A stretch of DNA of 34,194 bases from Frankiaceae bacterium (GTDB lineage: Bacteria > Actinomycetota > Actinomycetes > JADGOV01), in the NCBI GenBank assembly GCA_017882785.1, contig JADGOV010000023.1, forward strand, positions 1-34,194, given 5' to 3'. Position numbers and translations under genes: made by a program. The notes beneath the pieces are model-generated. The model did not search any database and was not told the DNA's origin. It saw only the letters and a program-made list of their open reading frames with translations. Below, in pieces: positions 1-7,033 of this stretch. How positions within the stretch are numbered: position 1 is the first letter of the stretch; the number at the start of each line of letters is the position of its first letter.

Positions 1-120
1 GGCTTCGGCGACGAGCCGCTCGAGCAGGAACTCCGCCCGTTCGGGACCCTCGAAGAGCAGCACCGAATCCAGCGCGTCGGTCCACTCGCTGGTCTCGACT
101 GGGTCAACGTCCTGCACCAT
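1..120 (-). CDS. aceE: Pyruvate dehydrogenase E1 component, N-terminal fragment
   Basis: Only the first 40 codons are in the window; the gene runs off the left edge. The N-terminus reads MVQDVDPVETSEWTDALDSV and continues with a GPERAEFLLERLV stretch. This matches the start of homodimeric AceE-type pyruvate dehydrogenase E1, where a D/E-T-x-E-W-x-D-(S/A)-L opening is followed by a 'G.ERA.FLLE.L' helix. The family decarboxylates pyruvate with thiamine diphosphate and passes acetyl groups to the E2 lipoyl domain. The ATG at 118-120 is preceded by GGGAG about 8 nt upstream, which supports this start. No catalytic residues are visible because the thiamine-binding domains lie outside the window. 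The call rests on 40 residues, but the match is distinctive. Confidence 0.8.
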   Translation of the reverse strand, partial: MVQDVDPVETSEWTDALDSVLLFEGPERAEFLLERLVAEA

Positions 121-242
121 CGCGGTTCTCCCATCCAACGCCGGGTCTGTCCGAACTCATCCCGCCGGGGGCCCAGGTCAAACCGACTGCACCGCGGAAG
201 TTGGCCGCCGACCTCGGTTGGGCTGGCGGATAGGCGCAGCCG

Positions 243-1070
243 TCACTGACCGTAGGACGGCGACGCCGGCCGAAACTCCCGCAGGACGGCGTCGGACAGC
301 GTCGGCCAGGCGTCCGACGCCCACGGGCCGAAGGGCCGGTCGGTGAGGCACGCGCAGGCCAGGGCGGCGTCCGGGTCCACCCACAGGAAGGTGCCTGACA
401 TGCCGAAGTGTCCGAACGTGCGGGGGGAGTTGGCGGGGCCGGTCCAGTGCGGGTTCTTCCCGTCGCGGATCTCGAAGCCGAGTCCCCAGTCGTTGGTTCG
501 CTGGCGGCCGAAGCCGGGCAGCACGCCGGCGAGCTCGGGGAAAGCCGGCGTCGTGGCCAGGGCGAGCAGGTCGGGCGTGAGCAGAGTCGGCGCCAGCAGT
601 TCCCGACCCAGCGCGGCAAGATCGACAATTGCGCCGTGCGCGCCGTGCGCGGGGGAGCCGACCAGCTCGACGGCCAGCCCCAGCGGCCGCAGCACCCGCT
701 CGTCCAGCCGGTCGGCAAAGGGCACCCCGGCGCGTCGGGCGAGCACCTCGGCGAGCAGTTCGAAGCCGCCGTTGGAGTAGATGCGGTAGCGCGCGGGCGC
801 AGCGAGCGCCCGGTCCCCGTCGGGGCTGAGGCCGGAGGCGTGCGCCAGGAGGTGGCGGACTGTGGACCCGGGGGGACCGGCCGGCTCATCGAGGTCCAGC
901 AGACCCTCCTGCACCGCGTCGAGCACGACCAGCGCGGTCAGCATCTTCGTCACCGAGGCCCACGGCAGGTCGACGGACGGTCCCGATGCGGCGAGGACGC
1001 CGGCGCGGCCCACCACCGCTACGCAGATCGTCTCTGCCGGCCACTCCGCGGTCAGCCGCAGTGCATCCAC
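243..1070 (-). CDS. Serine hydrolase, beta-lactamase class C / penicillin-binding-like
   Basis: A 275-residue protein of the serine beta-lactamase/DD-peptidase fold. Visible motifs are the SxxK nucleophile motif SVTK (about residues 39-42), the Y-S-N motif (98-100) and a late HFGMSG segment standing where the family has its third H/K-x-G motif. There is no signal peptide, so it is probably cytoplasmic; physiological substrates of such EstB/class C-like proteins are generally unknown. I chose the GTG at 1068-1070, which gives MDALRLTAEW. The frame stays open further upstream, but a start there would run into the neighbouring gene that ends at 1165, and the extra sequence is low-complexity. A TAGCGT box lies 8 nt upstream, so the transcript may be leaderless. 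At 275 residues it is short for a class C enzyme but normal for this compact subgroup. Confidence 0.8.
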   Translation of the reverse strand: MDALRLTAEWPAETICVAVVGRAGVLAASGPSVDLPWASVTKMLTALVVLDAVQEGLLDLDEPAGPPGSTVRHLLAHASGLSPDGDRALAAPARYRIYSNGGFELLAEVLARRAGVPFADRLDERVLRPLGLAVELVGSPAHGAHGAIVDLAALGRELLAPTLLTPDLLALATTPAFPELAGVLPGFGRQRTNDWGLGFEIRDGKNPHWTGPANSPRTFGHFGMSGTFLWVDPDAALACACLTDRPFGPWASDAWPTLSDAVLREFRPASPSYGQ

Positions 1071-1164
1071 GGGGCGCAACGCTAAACCGGCGGTCAGCGG
1101 CCGTCGACCCCGACACGTACGCGTCCCGCGCTGCGGTAGGCGGGTCGTTGTCGGGGCGACCGCG

Positions 1165-1551
1165 TCAGACCGGATTGTGGGTGGAGTGCTCGGCGGGGGC
1201 AGGGTGCGCCATCCACCATTCGGTGAACTGACGGCAGCGGCCGTCGTCGGCAAGCCTGATTACCCACAGGTTGCTGTACGTCTGCCCTGGGTAGCGCGTC
1301 GTGCCCGCCACAATCGCCAAGTCGGGGGTGACCGCGACCGGATGCCAGTCGAAGGTGGTGTCCCCCGGCTCGTCCCGGTGCGCCAGCCAGCCGGCAAGGA
1401 TCTGCTCCGGCCCACGCCACGGCTGGACGTAGGGCTCCTTGAAGTACTCTGCGTCCTCGGTGAACAGCCGGCCGATGTCGCGCGGGTCGTTGGAGTTCCA
1501 CGCCCGGACGTAGCCGTCGATCCACGAGGTCACGCTGGTGAGATCGGTCAC
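1165..1551 (-). CDS. NTF2/SnoaL-like domain protein
   Basis: A 128-residue protein with the pattern of the NTF2-like (SnoaL) fold: an N-terminal helix containing YVRAWNSNDPRDIGRLF, then DAEYFKEPY, W-R-G-P-E-Q-I, and a C-terminal sheet ending QFTEWWM. The family forms small cone-shaped dimers used as isomerases, dehydratases or ligand-binding proteins, and sequence alone does not say which. The GTG at 1549-1551 follows AGGAGAG by about 5 nt, a good ribosome binding site. The gene lies between an alpha/beta hydrolase and a serine hydrolase on the same strand, with gaps of about 80-95 bp, so co-transcription is possible but not tight. Confidence 0.8.
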   Translation of the reverse strand: MTDLTSVTSWIDGYVRAWNSNDPRDIGRLFTEDAEYFKEPYVQPWRGPEQILAGWLAHRDEPGDTTFDWHPVAVTPDLAIVAGTTRYPGQTYSNLWVIRLADDGRCRQFTEWWMAHPAPAEHSTHNPV

Positions 1552-1629
1552 GGGACTCTCCTACCCCGATCGGCGAGGACATCGACGGTAGCGGCGGCCC
1601 GGGCGGCCAGGTGATCGCCCCGGCGGTGG

Positions 1630-2427
1630 CTATCGGAATCGGATGAACCGTGCGATCGCATCCGTGACAGCGGACTCCTGGTCCTGGTGGGGGGAGTGCC
1701 CGCAGGCCGGCAGGCGCAGCTGCTCGACCGTGGCGGCCGCGGTGGCCAACGCTGTGATCGCGTCGAGTTGCGCCATCGTCGCGTACCCGTCGTCCTCGCC
1801 CTGCACGGCCAGGATCGGGCAGCGGATGCCGGGCAGGTGCTCCTCGATGTTCCAGTCCCGGAACGCCGGGCTCAGCCAGGTGTCGTACCAGGCCCGGAAC
1901 ACCTGTTCGGGGTCCCGGTGGTAGCGGCCGATCCGACGGGCCACGTCAGTTGTCTCCCAGTCGCGGCCCGTGGCCCGGATCCCGGCCAGCGTCACGTCCT
2001 CGACGAACTCGTGTGGCGCCATGGCCACGAGGCCCTCGACCGGCCATCGACCGGCGCCGGCATGGATCAGCGCGATCGACGCGCCGTCGCTGTGGCCGAT
2101 CAGGACCACGCGGTCGAGTCCGAGCACGTCGCGCAGCACCGGCAGCACCTCCAGCGCCTCGTCGTGCAGGTAGCGCGGCGTGCGCGGGGCATCAAGCGGA
2201 TCGGACCTCCCGTACCCCTGCCTGGAGTAGACGACCGTTCGGCAGAGGGTCCGCTCGGCCACGTGGGTCGGAAAGCCCCGCCACATCTCGACACAGCCGA
2301 GCCCCTCGTGCAGGAATACGAGCGCCGGCCGATCTGGGCCCGACGCGGGCAGGTCGACATACTCCAGCCGGCACCGGCCGACCTCGGCGAACAGGGTGTC
2401 CGAAGCCGGCTCGTGCCGTTGCACCAT
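1630..2427 (-). CDS. Alpha/beta hydrolase
   Basis: A 265-residue alpha/beta hydrolase. The oxyanion-side segment is FLHEGLG (about 39-44), the nucleophile elbow is GHSDGAS with Ser at about 113, a late acid sits in QGEDDGYAT, and the catalytic His is in CGHSPHQD near the C-terminus. The complete triad suggests an active esterase, lactonase or C-C hydrolase; the substrate cannot be named. There is no signal peptide. The ATG at 2425-2427 has no strong Shine-Dalgarno sequence. It diverges from the ferrochelatase gene across about 160 bp, which should hold both promoters. Confidence 0.85.
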   Translation of the reverse strand: MVQRHEPASDTLFAEVGRCRLEYVDLPASGPDRPALVFLHEGLGCVEMWRGFPTHVAERTLCRTVVYSRQGYGRSDPLDAPRTPRYLHDEALEVLPVLRDVLGLDRVVLIGHSDGASIALIHAGAGRWPVEGLVAMAPHEFVEDVTLAGIRATGRDWETTDVARRIGRYHRDPEQVFRAWYDTWLSPAFRDWNIEEHLPGIRCPILAVQGEDDGYATMAQLDAITALATAAATVEQLRLPACGHSPHQDQESAVTDAIARFIRFR

Positions 2428-2586
2428 CAGTGTCGCCCGTCGTCGTCACGGTGGGTGAAGTGTCCGATCATGCCCGCCCGGCGACCAGCGAGCGGAGCAA
2501 CCGGACGTACTGTCGATCGTGACCGACGCCCGCATCCACAGCCCCACTTCGCGCACCGCTGTGCCCGGCGAGCGGTCGGACGTGAC

Positions 2587-3621
2587 GTGAACCCGGCCGG
2601 AGCGGTCGACGCGATCGTCGTGGCCTCCTTCGGCGGACCCGAGGGCCCCGAGGACGTGATGCCGTTCCTGGAGAATGTCACCCGCGGCCGCAACGTCCCG
2701 CCCGAGCGCCTGCTTGATGTCGCCGAGCACTACTACGCGCTCGGCGGCGTCAGCCCGATCAACGGGCAGAATCGCGATCTCATCGCCGCCCTGGAGCGGC
2801 TGATGTCGGAGGCGCCGGAGCCTGCGCTTCCCGTGTTCTTCGGCAACCGCAACTGGGCGCCGTTTCTGGCGGACACCGTCAAGGACATGGCGGAGGCGGG
2901 CGTTCGGCACGCCGCTGCGTACGTCACCTCGGCCTACGCCGGATTCTCCAGTTGCCGGCAGTACCGCGACGACATCGATCGGGCGCGGGCGAGCGTCGGG
3001 GAGGCGGCGCCACGCATCACCAAGGTGCGGCACTTCTTCGACCACCCCGGCTTCGTCGAGCCGCTGGCCGGTCTCTGCCGCGACGCACTGCTGCGCTTGC
3101 CGGAGGGCGTCCGGCAGGAGGCGCATGTCGTCTTCACCGCGCACAGCGTCCCTGTTGCTGCGGCTGAGCTTGCCGGACCGCAAGGCGGCGCGTACGTCGC
3201 CCAGCTTGCCGAAACGGCCCGACTCGTGGCCCAGCGCGTCGGGGGGGAGCATCCCTATCGGCTGGTGTGGCAGAGCCGCAGCGGTCCGCCGACGCAACGG
3301 TGGCTCGTGCCGGACGTGAACGACTACCTGGGCGAAGTGGCTGACTCTGGCGCAACGGCGGTCGTGGTCGCGCCGATCGGCTTCGTGTCCGACCACGTCG
3401 AAGTCGTACACGACCTCGATCAGTCGGCACGCGAGACCGCGGAGCGGTTTGGGCTGGCCTTCGCCCGGGCCGAGACAGTCGGCACCGCGCCGCAGTTCGT
3501 GGCCATGATTCGTGAGTTGGTCCGCGAGATCGACGATCCCACCCTCGACCAGTCCGGCCTTGGTGATCCGGCATTGCGCTGGTCCCAATGTCCGCGGGTG
3601 TGCTGCGGGGCCGTGGCCTGA
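2587..3621 (+). CDS. hemH: Ferrochelatase (coproporphyrin-type)
   Basis: A 344-residue ferrochelatase that inserts Fe(II) into the porphyrin ring. In Actinomycetota the family uses coproporphyrin III (the CpfC role), so that is the likely substrate. Landmarks are SFGGPEGPEDVMPFLENV near the start, GGVSPINGQN (about 53-62), the catalytic-histidine motif TAHSVP (His about 186) and VSDHVEVVHDLD with the conserved acidic residue. One cysteine in FSSCRQY (about 123) and three at the C-terminus (about 335, 339, 340) fit the 2Fe-2S ligands known in this group. The open frame continues far upstream over the opposite-strand hydrolase. The GTG at 2587-2589 is chosen because homologous sequence begins there. 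No other heme gene is adjacent. Confidence 0.93.
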   Translation: MNPAGAVDAIVVASFGGPEGPEDVMPFLENVTRGRNVPPERLLDVAEHYYALGGVSPINGQNRDLIAALERLMSEAPEPALPVFFGNRNWAPFLADTVKDMAEAGVRHAAAYVTSAYAGFSSCRQYRDDIDRARASVGEAAPRITKVRHFFDHPGFVEPLAGLCRDALLRLPEGVRQEAHVVFTAHSVPVAAAELAGPQGGAYVAQLAETARLVAQRVGGEHPYRLVWQSRSGPPTQRWLVPDVNDYLGEVADSGATAVVVAPIGFVSDHVEVVHDLDQSARETAERFGLAFARAETVGTAPQFVAMIRELVREIDDPTLDQSGLGDPALRWSQCPRVCCGAVA

Positions 3622-3943
3622 CGGGGAGGCTGGTCGCTGTCCTCAGCACCGCGGAACCGCCGCGCGACGTACGGACGCGCAGGGAGCGACTCACCGTCCG
3701 CTGATCGCTACGTTGCGCCGATCATGCTCATAGGGGCCTTTGCCGGCGGCCCGGAACGTCCGTTTGGGCATGATCGGCGGGGCCAGCGTGCATTCGAGCA
3801 TGATCGGCGGGCGGCACGTGGCCGAGCGGAGGAGGTGAGGCCCCACAGTCTCCCCACAGGAGTGGTACAGGGTCAGGACAGTTCGACGCGGCAGCGTGGT
3901 CTCCGAACGCCGAAGAGGCCCCCCTCCGCCAGGGAGGACAGCC
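3622..3943. other. Gap of about 320 bp between ferrochelatase and the small ORF
   Basis: Besides repeat copy 1 (3716-3809), the gap holds no convincing gene. Open frames that cross it translate the repeat into histidine- and arginine-rich strings with no RBS. The right part, 3810-3943, is the leader of the small ORF at 3944. It contains an interrupted inverted repeat GTTCG (3881-3885) / CGAAC (3904-3908), too short and widely spaced to call an operator. Confidence 0.6.
3716..3809 (-). repeat. Dispersed three-unit palindromic element, copy 1
   Basis: A 94-nt element with one unit CGCCGATCATGCTC at 3716-3729 and two reverse-complement units ending at 3779 and 3809. Read on the minus strand the order is forward-forward-reverse, the same as copies 2 and 3. 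The outer arms (3716-3729 and 3796-3809) are perfect 14-bp complements and could form a long hairpin. It lies about 95 bp past the ferrochelatase stop, where hemH and the acyl-CoA synthetase gene converge. Confidence 0.85.
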
Positions 3944-4063
3944 ATGCCGCTGCCCCCGCAACATGACCTGTCCGCACGACGGCCGCGACTGCGCGGCGCC
4001 GTCCTGACCCGCGTCCTCGGGTTTCTCGACGGCCTGGCGGCCGCGGCCCAACCGCGGCACTGA
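3944..4063 (+). CDS. Small 39-residue protein of unknown function
   Basis: An ORF of 39 codons plus stop that begins MPLPPQHDLS and ends AAAAQPRH. I do not recognise it. Its support is a strong Shine-Dalgarno sequence, AGGGAGGA (3931-3938), about 5 nt before the ATG, and its fit between repeat copy 1 and the converging synthetase gene (stop at 4074). The sequence has a basic N-terminal half (ARRPRLR) and a short hydrophobic, possibly amphipathic segment VLTRVLGFLDGLAAAA, so it could associate with membranes or with a partner protein. It is too short for codon statistics to prove coding. It may be a real small protein or a chance frame behind a G-rich stretch. Confidence 0.4.
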   Translation: MPLPPQHDLSARRPRLRGAVLTRVLGFLDGLAAAAQPRH

Positions 4064-4073
4064 CCAGCCGCCC

Positions 4074-5531
4074 CTACTCTCCACCGGCCGCATTGTCGGG
4101 GTTCGAGCGCAGGGCCGCCCGGCGGGTCTTGCCGGTCGCCGTGCGCGGCAGCTCCGGGACGAAGTCAACGATGCGTGGGTACTTGTAGGGCGCCGTCTCG
4201 CTCTTGACGAAGTCCTGCAGATCCCGGGCCAGCTGATCGCTCGGCGCGTAGCCGGGACGCAGCTCGACGACGGCGCGGACCACCGACCCGCGGTCCGCGT
4301 CAGGTGCCCCCACCACCGCGCAGTCGGCAACCGCGGGGTGATGGGCGAGAACCGACTCCACCTCCGCCGGTCCGATCCGGTAGCCGGAGGACACGATCAC
4401 GTCATCGATCCGGCCCCGGAACCAGAGGTAGCCGTCCTCGTCGCGTTCGGCCGCGTCCCCCGTTCGCCACACTCCCTGTGGGGGCGGCTGGCCGCGGTAG
4501 CCAAGAAAGAATGTCGGGACGGTGGCCGGGTCCACCACCAGCTCGCCGTCCTCGATCCGCAGCGACACGCCGGGAAGCGGACGGCCCATGGAACCAGCCC
4601 GCGGCGGTTGGCCGATGACGTTGCCGGTCAGCTGGCCTGTCTCGGTCTGGCCGTAACCGTCCCGGACGTCGACGCCGAGGGCGTCCCGCCAGGCTGTCAT
4701 GGTCGGTGGGTCCAGCGCCTCGCCGGCGGCCACCAGGCTCCTGAGAGCGGGAAGCGGCGGTATCGAGGCGTGCCGGGCGATCACCCGGTACTCCGTGGGG
4801 GCCATGCAGAGCACGTCGACCGCCTCCTCGGCGAGGATCGCCAGGCGCTCGTCGATGCCGAAGCGTGCGTCGTGTACCAAGGCGGTGGCACCGCGTAGCC
4901 ATGGGGCGAGGAAGACGTTGCGGGCTGACTTCGACCACCCCGGACTCGCGGTGCACCACACCAGGTCGCCCTCGCGGGCGTCGAGCCAGTGCTCTGCCTG
5001 CAACCGCTGACCGAGCAGGTACCGCTGGGCATGGACGACAGCCTTCGGGCCGCCGGCGGTGCCGCTGGTGAACGTCATCAGCGCCGGGTCGGTCATGGCC
5101 AGCTCCGCCGGCGGGGCCGGCTCGGCGTCGTAGATGGCCTCGTCCGGTACGAGCAGCACCGGGCACGACGGGCCAGCATGCTCGATGACGGCCCGGTTGC
5201 GCTCGTCGGCGATGACGAGCACCGGTTCGGCAGCCGCGAGCCGGTCCAGGAGGTCCCCTACCCTCGACTGCTCCGTGCACGACAGCGCGACCGCGCCGAT
5301 GCGGAAGCATGCGAGCATGATTTCCACCCACTCGACCCGAGCGCCGACGAGCGTCAGCACGACATCGCCGCGGCGGACGCCATAGGTCCCCGCCAACGTG
5401 CCGGCCAGCCGGGCGCTGCGGTCCGCGAGCTGACCGAAGGTCCATACCCGACGACCGCCGTCCCGGCGACGCTCGACCAACGCCTGGCGTGCCGGATCGG
5501 CGGCCGCTACCAGGTCGCGGCAGTAGTTCAT
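4074..5531 (-). CDS. Acyl-CoA synthetase (AMP-forming)
   Basis: A 485-residue ANL-superfamily ligase that activates a carboxylic acid with ATP and transfers the acyl group to CoA. Motifs in order are the P-loop TFTSGTAGGPKAVVH, the ATP motif YGQTETGQLTG, the hinge-region motif YLWFRGRIDDVIVSSGYRIGPAEVE and the C-terminal catalytic-lysine motif PRTATGKTRRAAL. The GYRIGPAEVE form and overall pattern resemble the acetyl/medium-chain acyl-CoA synthetase branch; the exact acid is not readable. The ATG at 5529-5531 has a near-perfect RBS, GGGAGGAAC. The gene is monocistronic and diverges from the 76-residue protein gene at 5659. Confidence 0.9.
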   Translation of the reverse strand: MNYCRDLVAAADPARQALVERRRDGGRRVWTFGQLADRSARLAGTLAGTYGVRRGDVVLTLVGARVEWVEIMLACFRIGAVALSCTEQSRVGDLLDRLAAAEPVLVIADERNRAVIEHAGPSCPVLLVPDEAIYDAEPAPPAELAMTDPALMTFTSGTAGGPKAVVHAQRYLLGQRLQAEHWLDAREGDLVWCTASPGWSKSARNVFLAPWLRGATALVHDARFGIDERLAILAEEAVDVLCMAPTEYRVIARHASIPPLPALRSLVAAGEALDPPTMTAWRDALGVDVRDGYGQTETGQLTGNVIGQPPRAGSMGRPLPGVSLRIEDGELVVDPATVPTFFLGYRGQPPPQGVWRTGDAAERDEDGYLWFRGRIDDVIVSSGYRIGPAEVESVLAHHPAVADCAVVGAPDADRGSVVRAVVELRPGYAPSDQLARDLQDFVKSETAPYKYPRIVDFVPELPRTATGKTRRAALRSNPDNAAGGE

Positions 5532-5562
5532 AGTTCCTCCCGGCTTCCGATCGTTCCTGATG

Positions 5563-5593
5563 CGGCACGTTGCGGCGCGCTGTCGGCGTGCCG
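5563..5593. promoter_or_regulatory. Inverted repeat in a divergent promoter region
   Basis: CGGCACG (5563-5569) and CGTGCCG (5587-5593) form a 7-bp inverted repeat with a 17-bp spacer. It lies between the divergent acyl-CoA synthetase gene (start 5531) and the small gene at 5659. The position suits a dimeric repressor site or a 5' UTR hairpin, but no matching regulator is in the window and one short repeat in GC-rich DNA can be chance. Confidence 0.3.
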
Positions 5594-5658
5594 AGCAGGT
5601 TTGTGTCGTGGGACTGCGGGTGCATGTCACCATGGGGCAGGCCCGTGAGAGGACGGAC

Positions 5659-5889
5659 ATGGACGCTGACGAGCTTCGGGACATGCTGGCACGGCTCTAC
5701 GACCGCACCCGTCACGCCCTGCGGCAGGCTCTCATCGCGCTTCGCCGACTGACCGCGCCGCTGGCGGCTGCCTGGGCCCGGTTCGCCATCGAACGCTGGG
5801 AGCGCGTCCGGGCCTACCTGGCGGACCACCCTGACCTTGCCGAGTTCGACGCGTGGATGGACCGCTGGTACTCCTTCGGCAACGCCTGA
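5659..5889 (+). CDS. Small helical protein of unknown function
   Basis: A 76-residue protein that I do not recognise. It is predicted to be almost entirely helical and amphipathic: an acidic opening MDADELRDMLARLYDR, a basic/hydrophobic middle rich in Arg, Ala and Leu, and an acidic end containing HPDLAEFDAWMDRWYSF. No signal peptide or clear membrane span is seen. The ATG at 5659 is preferred because GAGAGGACGG precedes it by a few bases; an in-frame ATG at 5632 would add nine residues without a comparable RBS. It is followed by repeat copy 2. Confidence 0.65.
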   Translation: MDADELRDMLARLYDRTRHALRQALIALRRLTAPLAAAWARFAIERWERVRAYLADHPDLAEFDAWMDRWYSFGNA

Positions 5890-5931
5890 CGGAGGTTCGT
5901 TGCCGGCCGGTTCGGCCCCGCGCTTCCCTCG

Positions 5932-6027
5932 CGCCGATCATGCTGGTACGCACGCCGGCTTTGCGCAGATCATGCTCGAGTGGACGTTCCAGGGCGCCAG
6001 TGAAGGTCCGAATGAGCATGATCGGCG
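5932..6027 (+). repeat. Dispersed three-unit palindromic element, copy 2
   Basis: A 96-nt element in forward-forward-reverse order: CGCCGATCATGCT at 5932-5944, an internal GATCATGCTC around 5968-5977 and GAGCATGATCGGCG at 6014-6027. The spacers can also be aligned with the reverse complement of copy 1; both contain GGACGTTCC. It fills the gap between the converging small gene (stop 5889) and the aldose-epimerase-like gene (stop 6070). Confidence 0.85.
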
Positions 6028-6069
6028 CAGCTGAAGGCCCCCCCGGCGCGGATGCGATCCCCCGGCCCG

Positions 6070-6981
6070 TCATTCGGCCAGTGCGATGCCCCATTCCCCC
6101 GTCCAGGTCGCTCCAGGTTCGATGGTGACCACGTCCGTTCCGCTGGCCAGGGCATTGGGCGGCGCGCTCATGGGTTCCACACCCAGCCCTTGGCGTCGCC
6201 GGTCGCGGTCCGGCAGGGCGTCGCCGGTGAATACCTGCAGGTAGGGATAGGCACGGTCGGCCCAGAGTTCGGTCACCCATTCCCCGCGCAGCCGCACCCG
6301 GGCCAGGCCGTCCGCGTCCCGCTGCAGGTCCCGGTATGCGTGGTCGATGACGGCGCTCCCGATCGGCCGCGTCGCGCGGAAGTCGTACGGCGTGTCCTCG
6401 ACGGACTCGATGCCGTCGGGGATCTGCTGCAGATCGGTCGGCAGCCACGACCTCGCCGGCACGTTCAGGGTCGCGCCGTCGATAGGGCCGCTCCCGGCTC
6501 GCAGATAGGGGTGGGCACCGGCCGCGAACGGCGCCGCCGTGCCGGTGAGATTCGTCGCCGTCGTCCGCACCGTGAGTCCGGACAGGGTAACGGTGTAGTG
6601 GAGGCTGAGGTCCAGCCCCCAGTTCCAGCCGGGTTGTGGAGGTAACCGGTAGGTCATGAGCACCGACGACGGCTCCTGCACGGCACAGCGCCAGTTTTCC
6701 CAGCGGGTGAGGCCATGGATGGCGCAGGAATTGGTGGGTTCGGTCAGCGCGAGCTGGAAGTCCTGGCCCTGCCATCGGTAGCGACCGTCGCGGACCCGGT
6801 TGGGCCAGGGCAATAACGACTGGCCGCGGGCGCCGTCACAGACCGCGTCGGACGGGTAGCCATCAAGCAGGTCGTGGCCGTCCACCGCGAGCAGTCGTAG
6901 CGCGCCACCGACCTCCACGACAGTGGCGATGGTCCCGCCGGATCGGATCACGAACTGCTCGCCCGAAGGCTGTTGTTCCAC
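6070..6981 (-). CDS. Aldose 1-epimerase family protein
   Basis: A 303-residue protein of the galactose mutarotase-like beta-sandwich fold. The family interconverts alpha and beta anomers of aldoses or hexose-6-phosphates. Visible family features are LLPWPNRVRDGRYRWQGQ (the substrate-binding 'NR' segment), NSCAIHGLTRWENW with the conserved His, a second His in AAGAHPYL, and a late GVEPMSAPPNA, where the family has its 'EP.t..pna' signature and catalytic Glu. I start at the GTG at 6979-6981 (MEQQPSGEQF), with GAGGTAGG upstream, because residues before it are not family-like. It diverges from pntAA with only about 50 bp between starts. Galactose mutarotation would fit the nearby galE. Confidence 0.88.
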   Translation of the reverse strand: MEQQPSGEQFVIRSGGTIATVVEVGGALRLLAVDGHDLLDGYPSDAVCDGARGQSLLPWPNRVRDGRYRWQGQDFQLALTEPTNSCAIHGLTRWENWRCAVQEPSSVLMTYRLPPQPGWNWGLDLSLHYTVTLSGLTVRTTATNLTGTAAPFAAGAHPYLRAGSGPIDGATLNVPARSWLPTDLQQIPDGIESVEDTPYDFRATRPIGSAVIDHAYRDLQRDADGLARVRLRGEWVTELWADRAYPYLQVFTGDALPDRDRRRQGLGVEPMSAPPNALASGTDVVTIEPGATWTGEWGIALAE

Positions 6982-7020
6982 GAAGGGGTACCTACCTCGC
7001 AAGTGTGGTCGTGATACCGG

Positions 7021-7026
7021 TACTTT
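7021..7026 (+). promoter_or_regulatory. Likely -10 box of a leaderless pntAA promoter
   Basis: TACTTT fits the TAnnnT -10 consensus and ends 7 nt before the GTG start of pntAA, so transcription would begin at or next to the start codon. No Shine-Dalgarno sequence lies before the GTG. A clear -35 hexamer is not visible. Confidence 0.5.
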
Positions 7027-7033
7027 TGGCTCC

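Noticed and set aside
1687-2586. A 300-codon N-terminal extension of ferrochelatase
   Set aside because: It is the antisense of the alpha/beta hydrolase gene; ferrochelatase-like sequence begins at the GTG at 2587.
3724-3966. An 80-codon plus-strand frame across repeat copy 1
   Set aside because: It translates the palindromic repeat into His/Arg-rich strings, has no RBS, and the same repeat yields unrelated peptides in other frames at the other copies.
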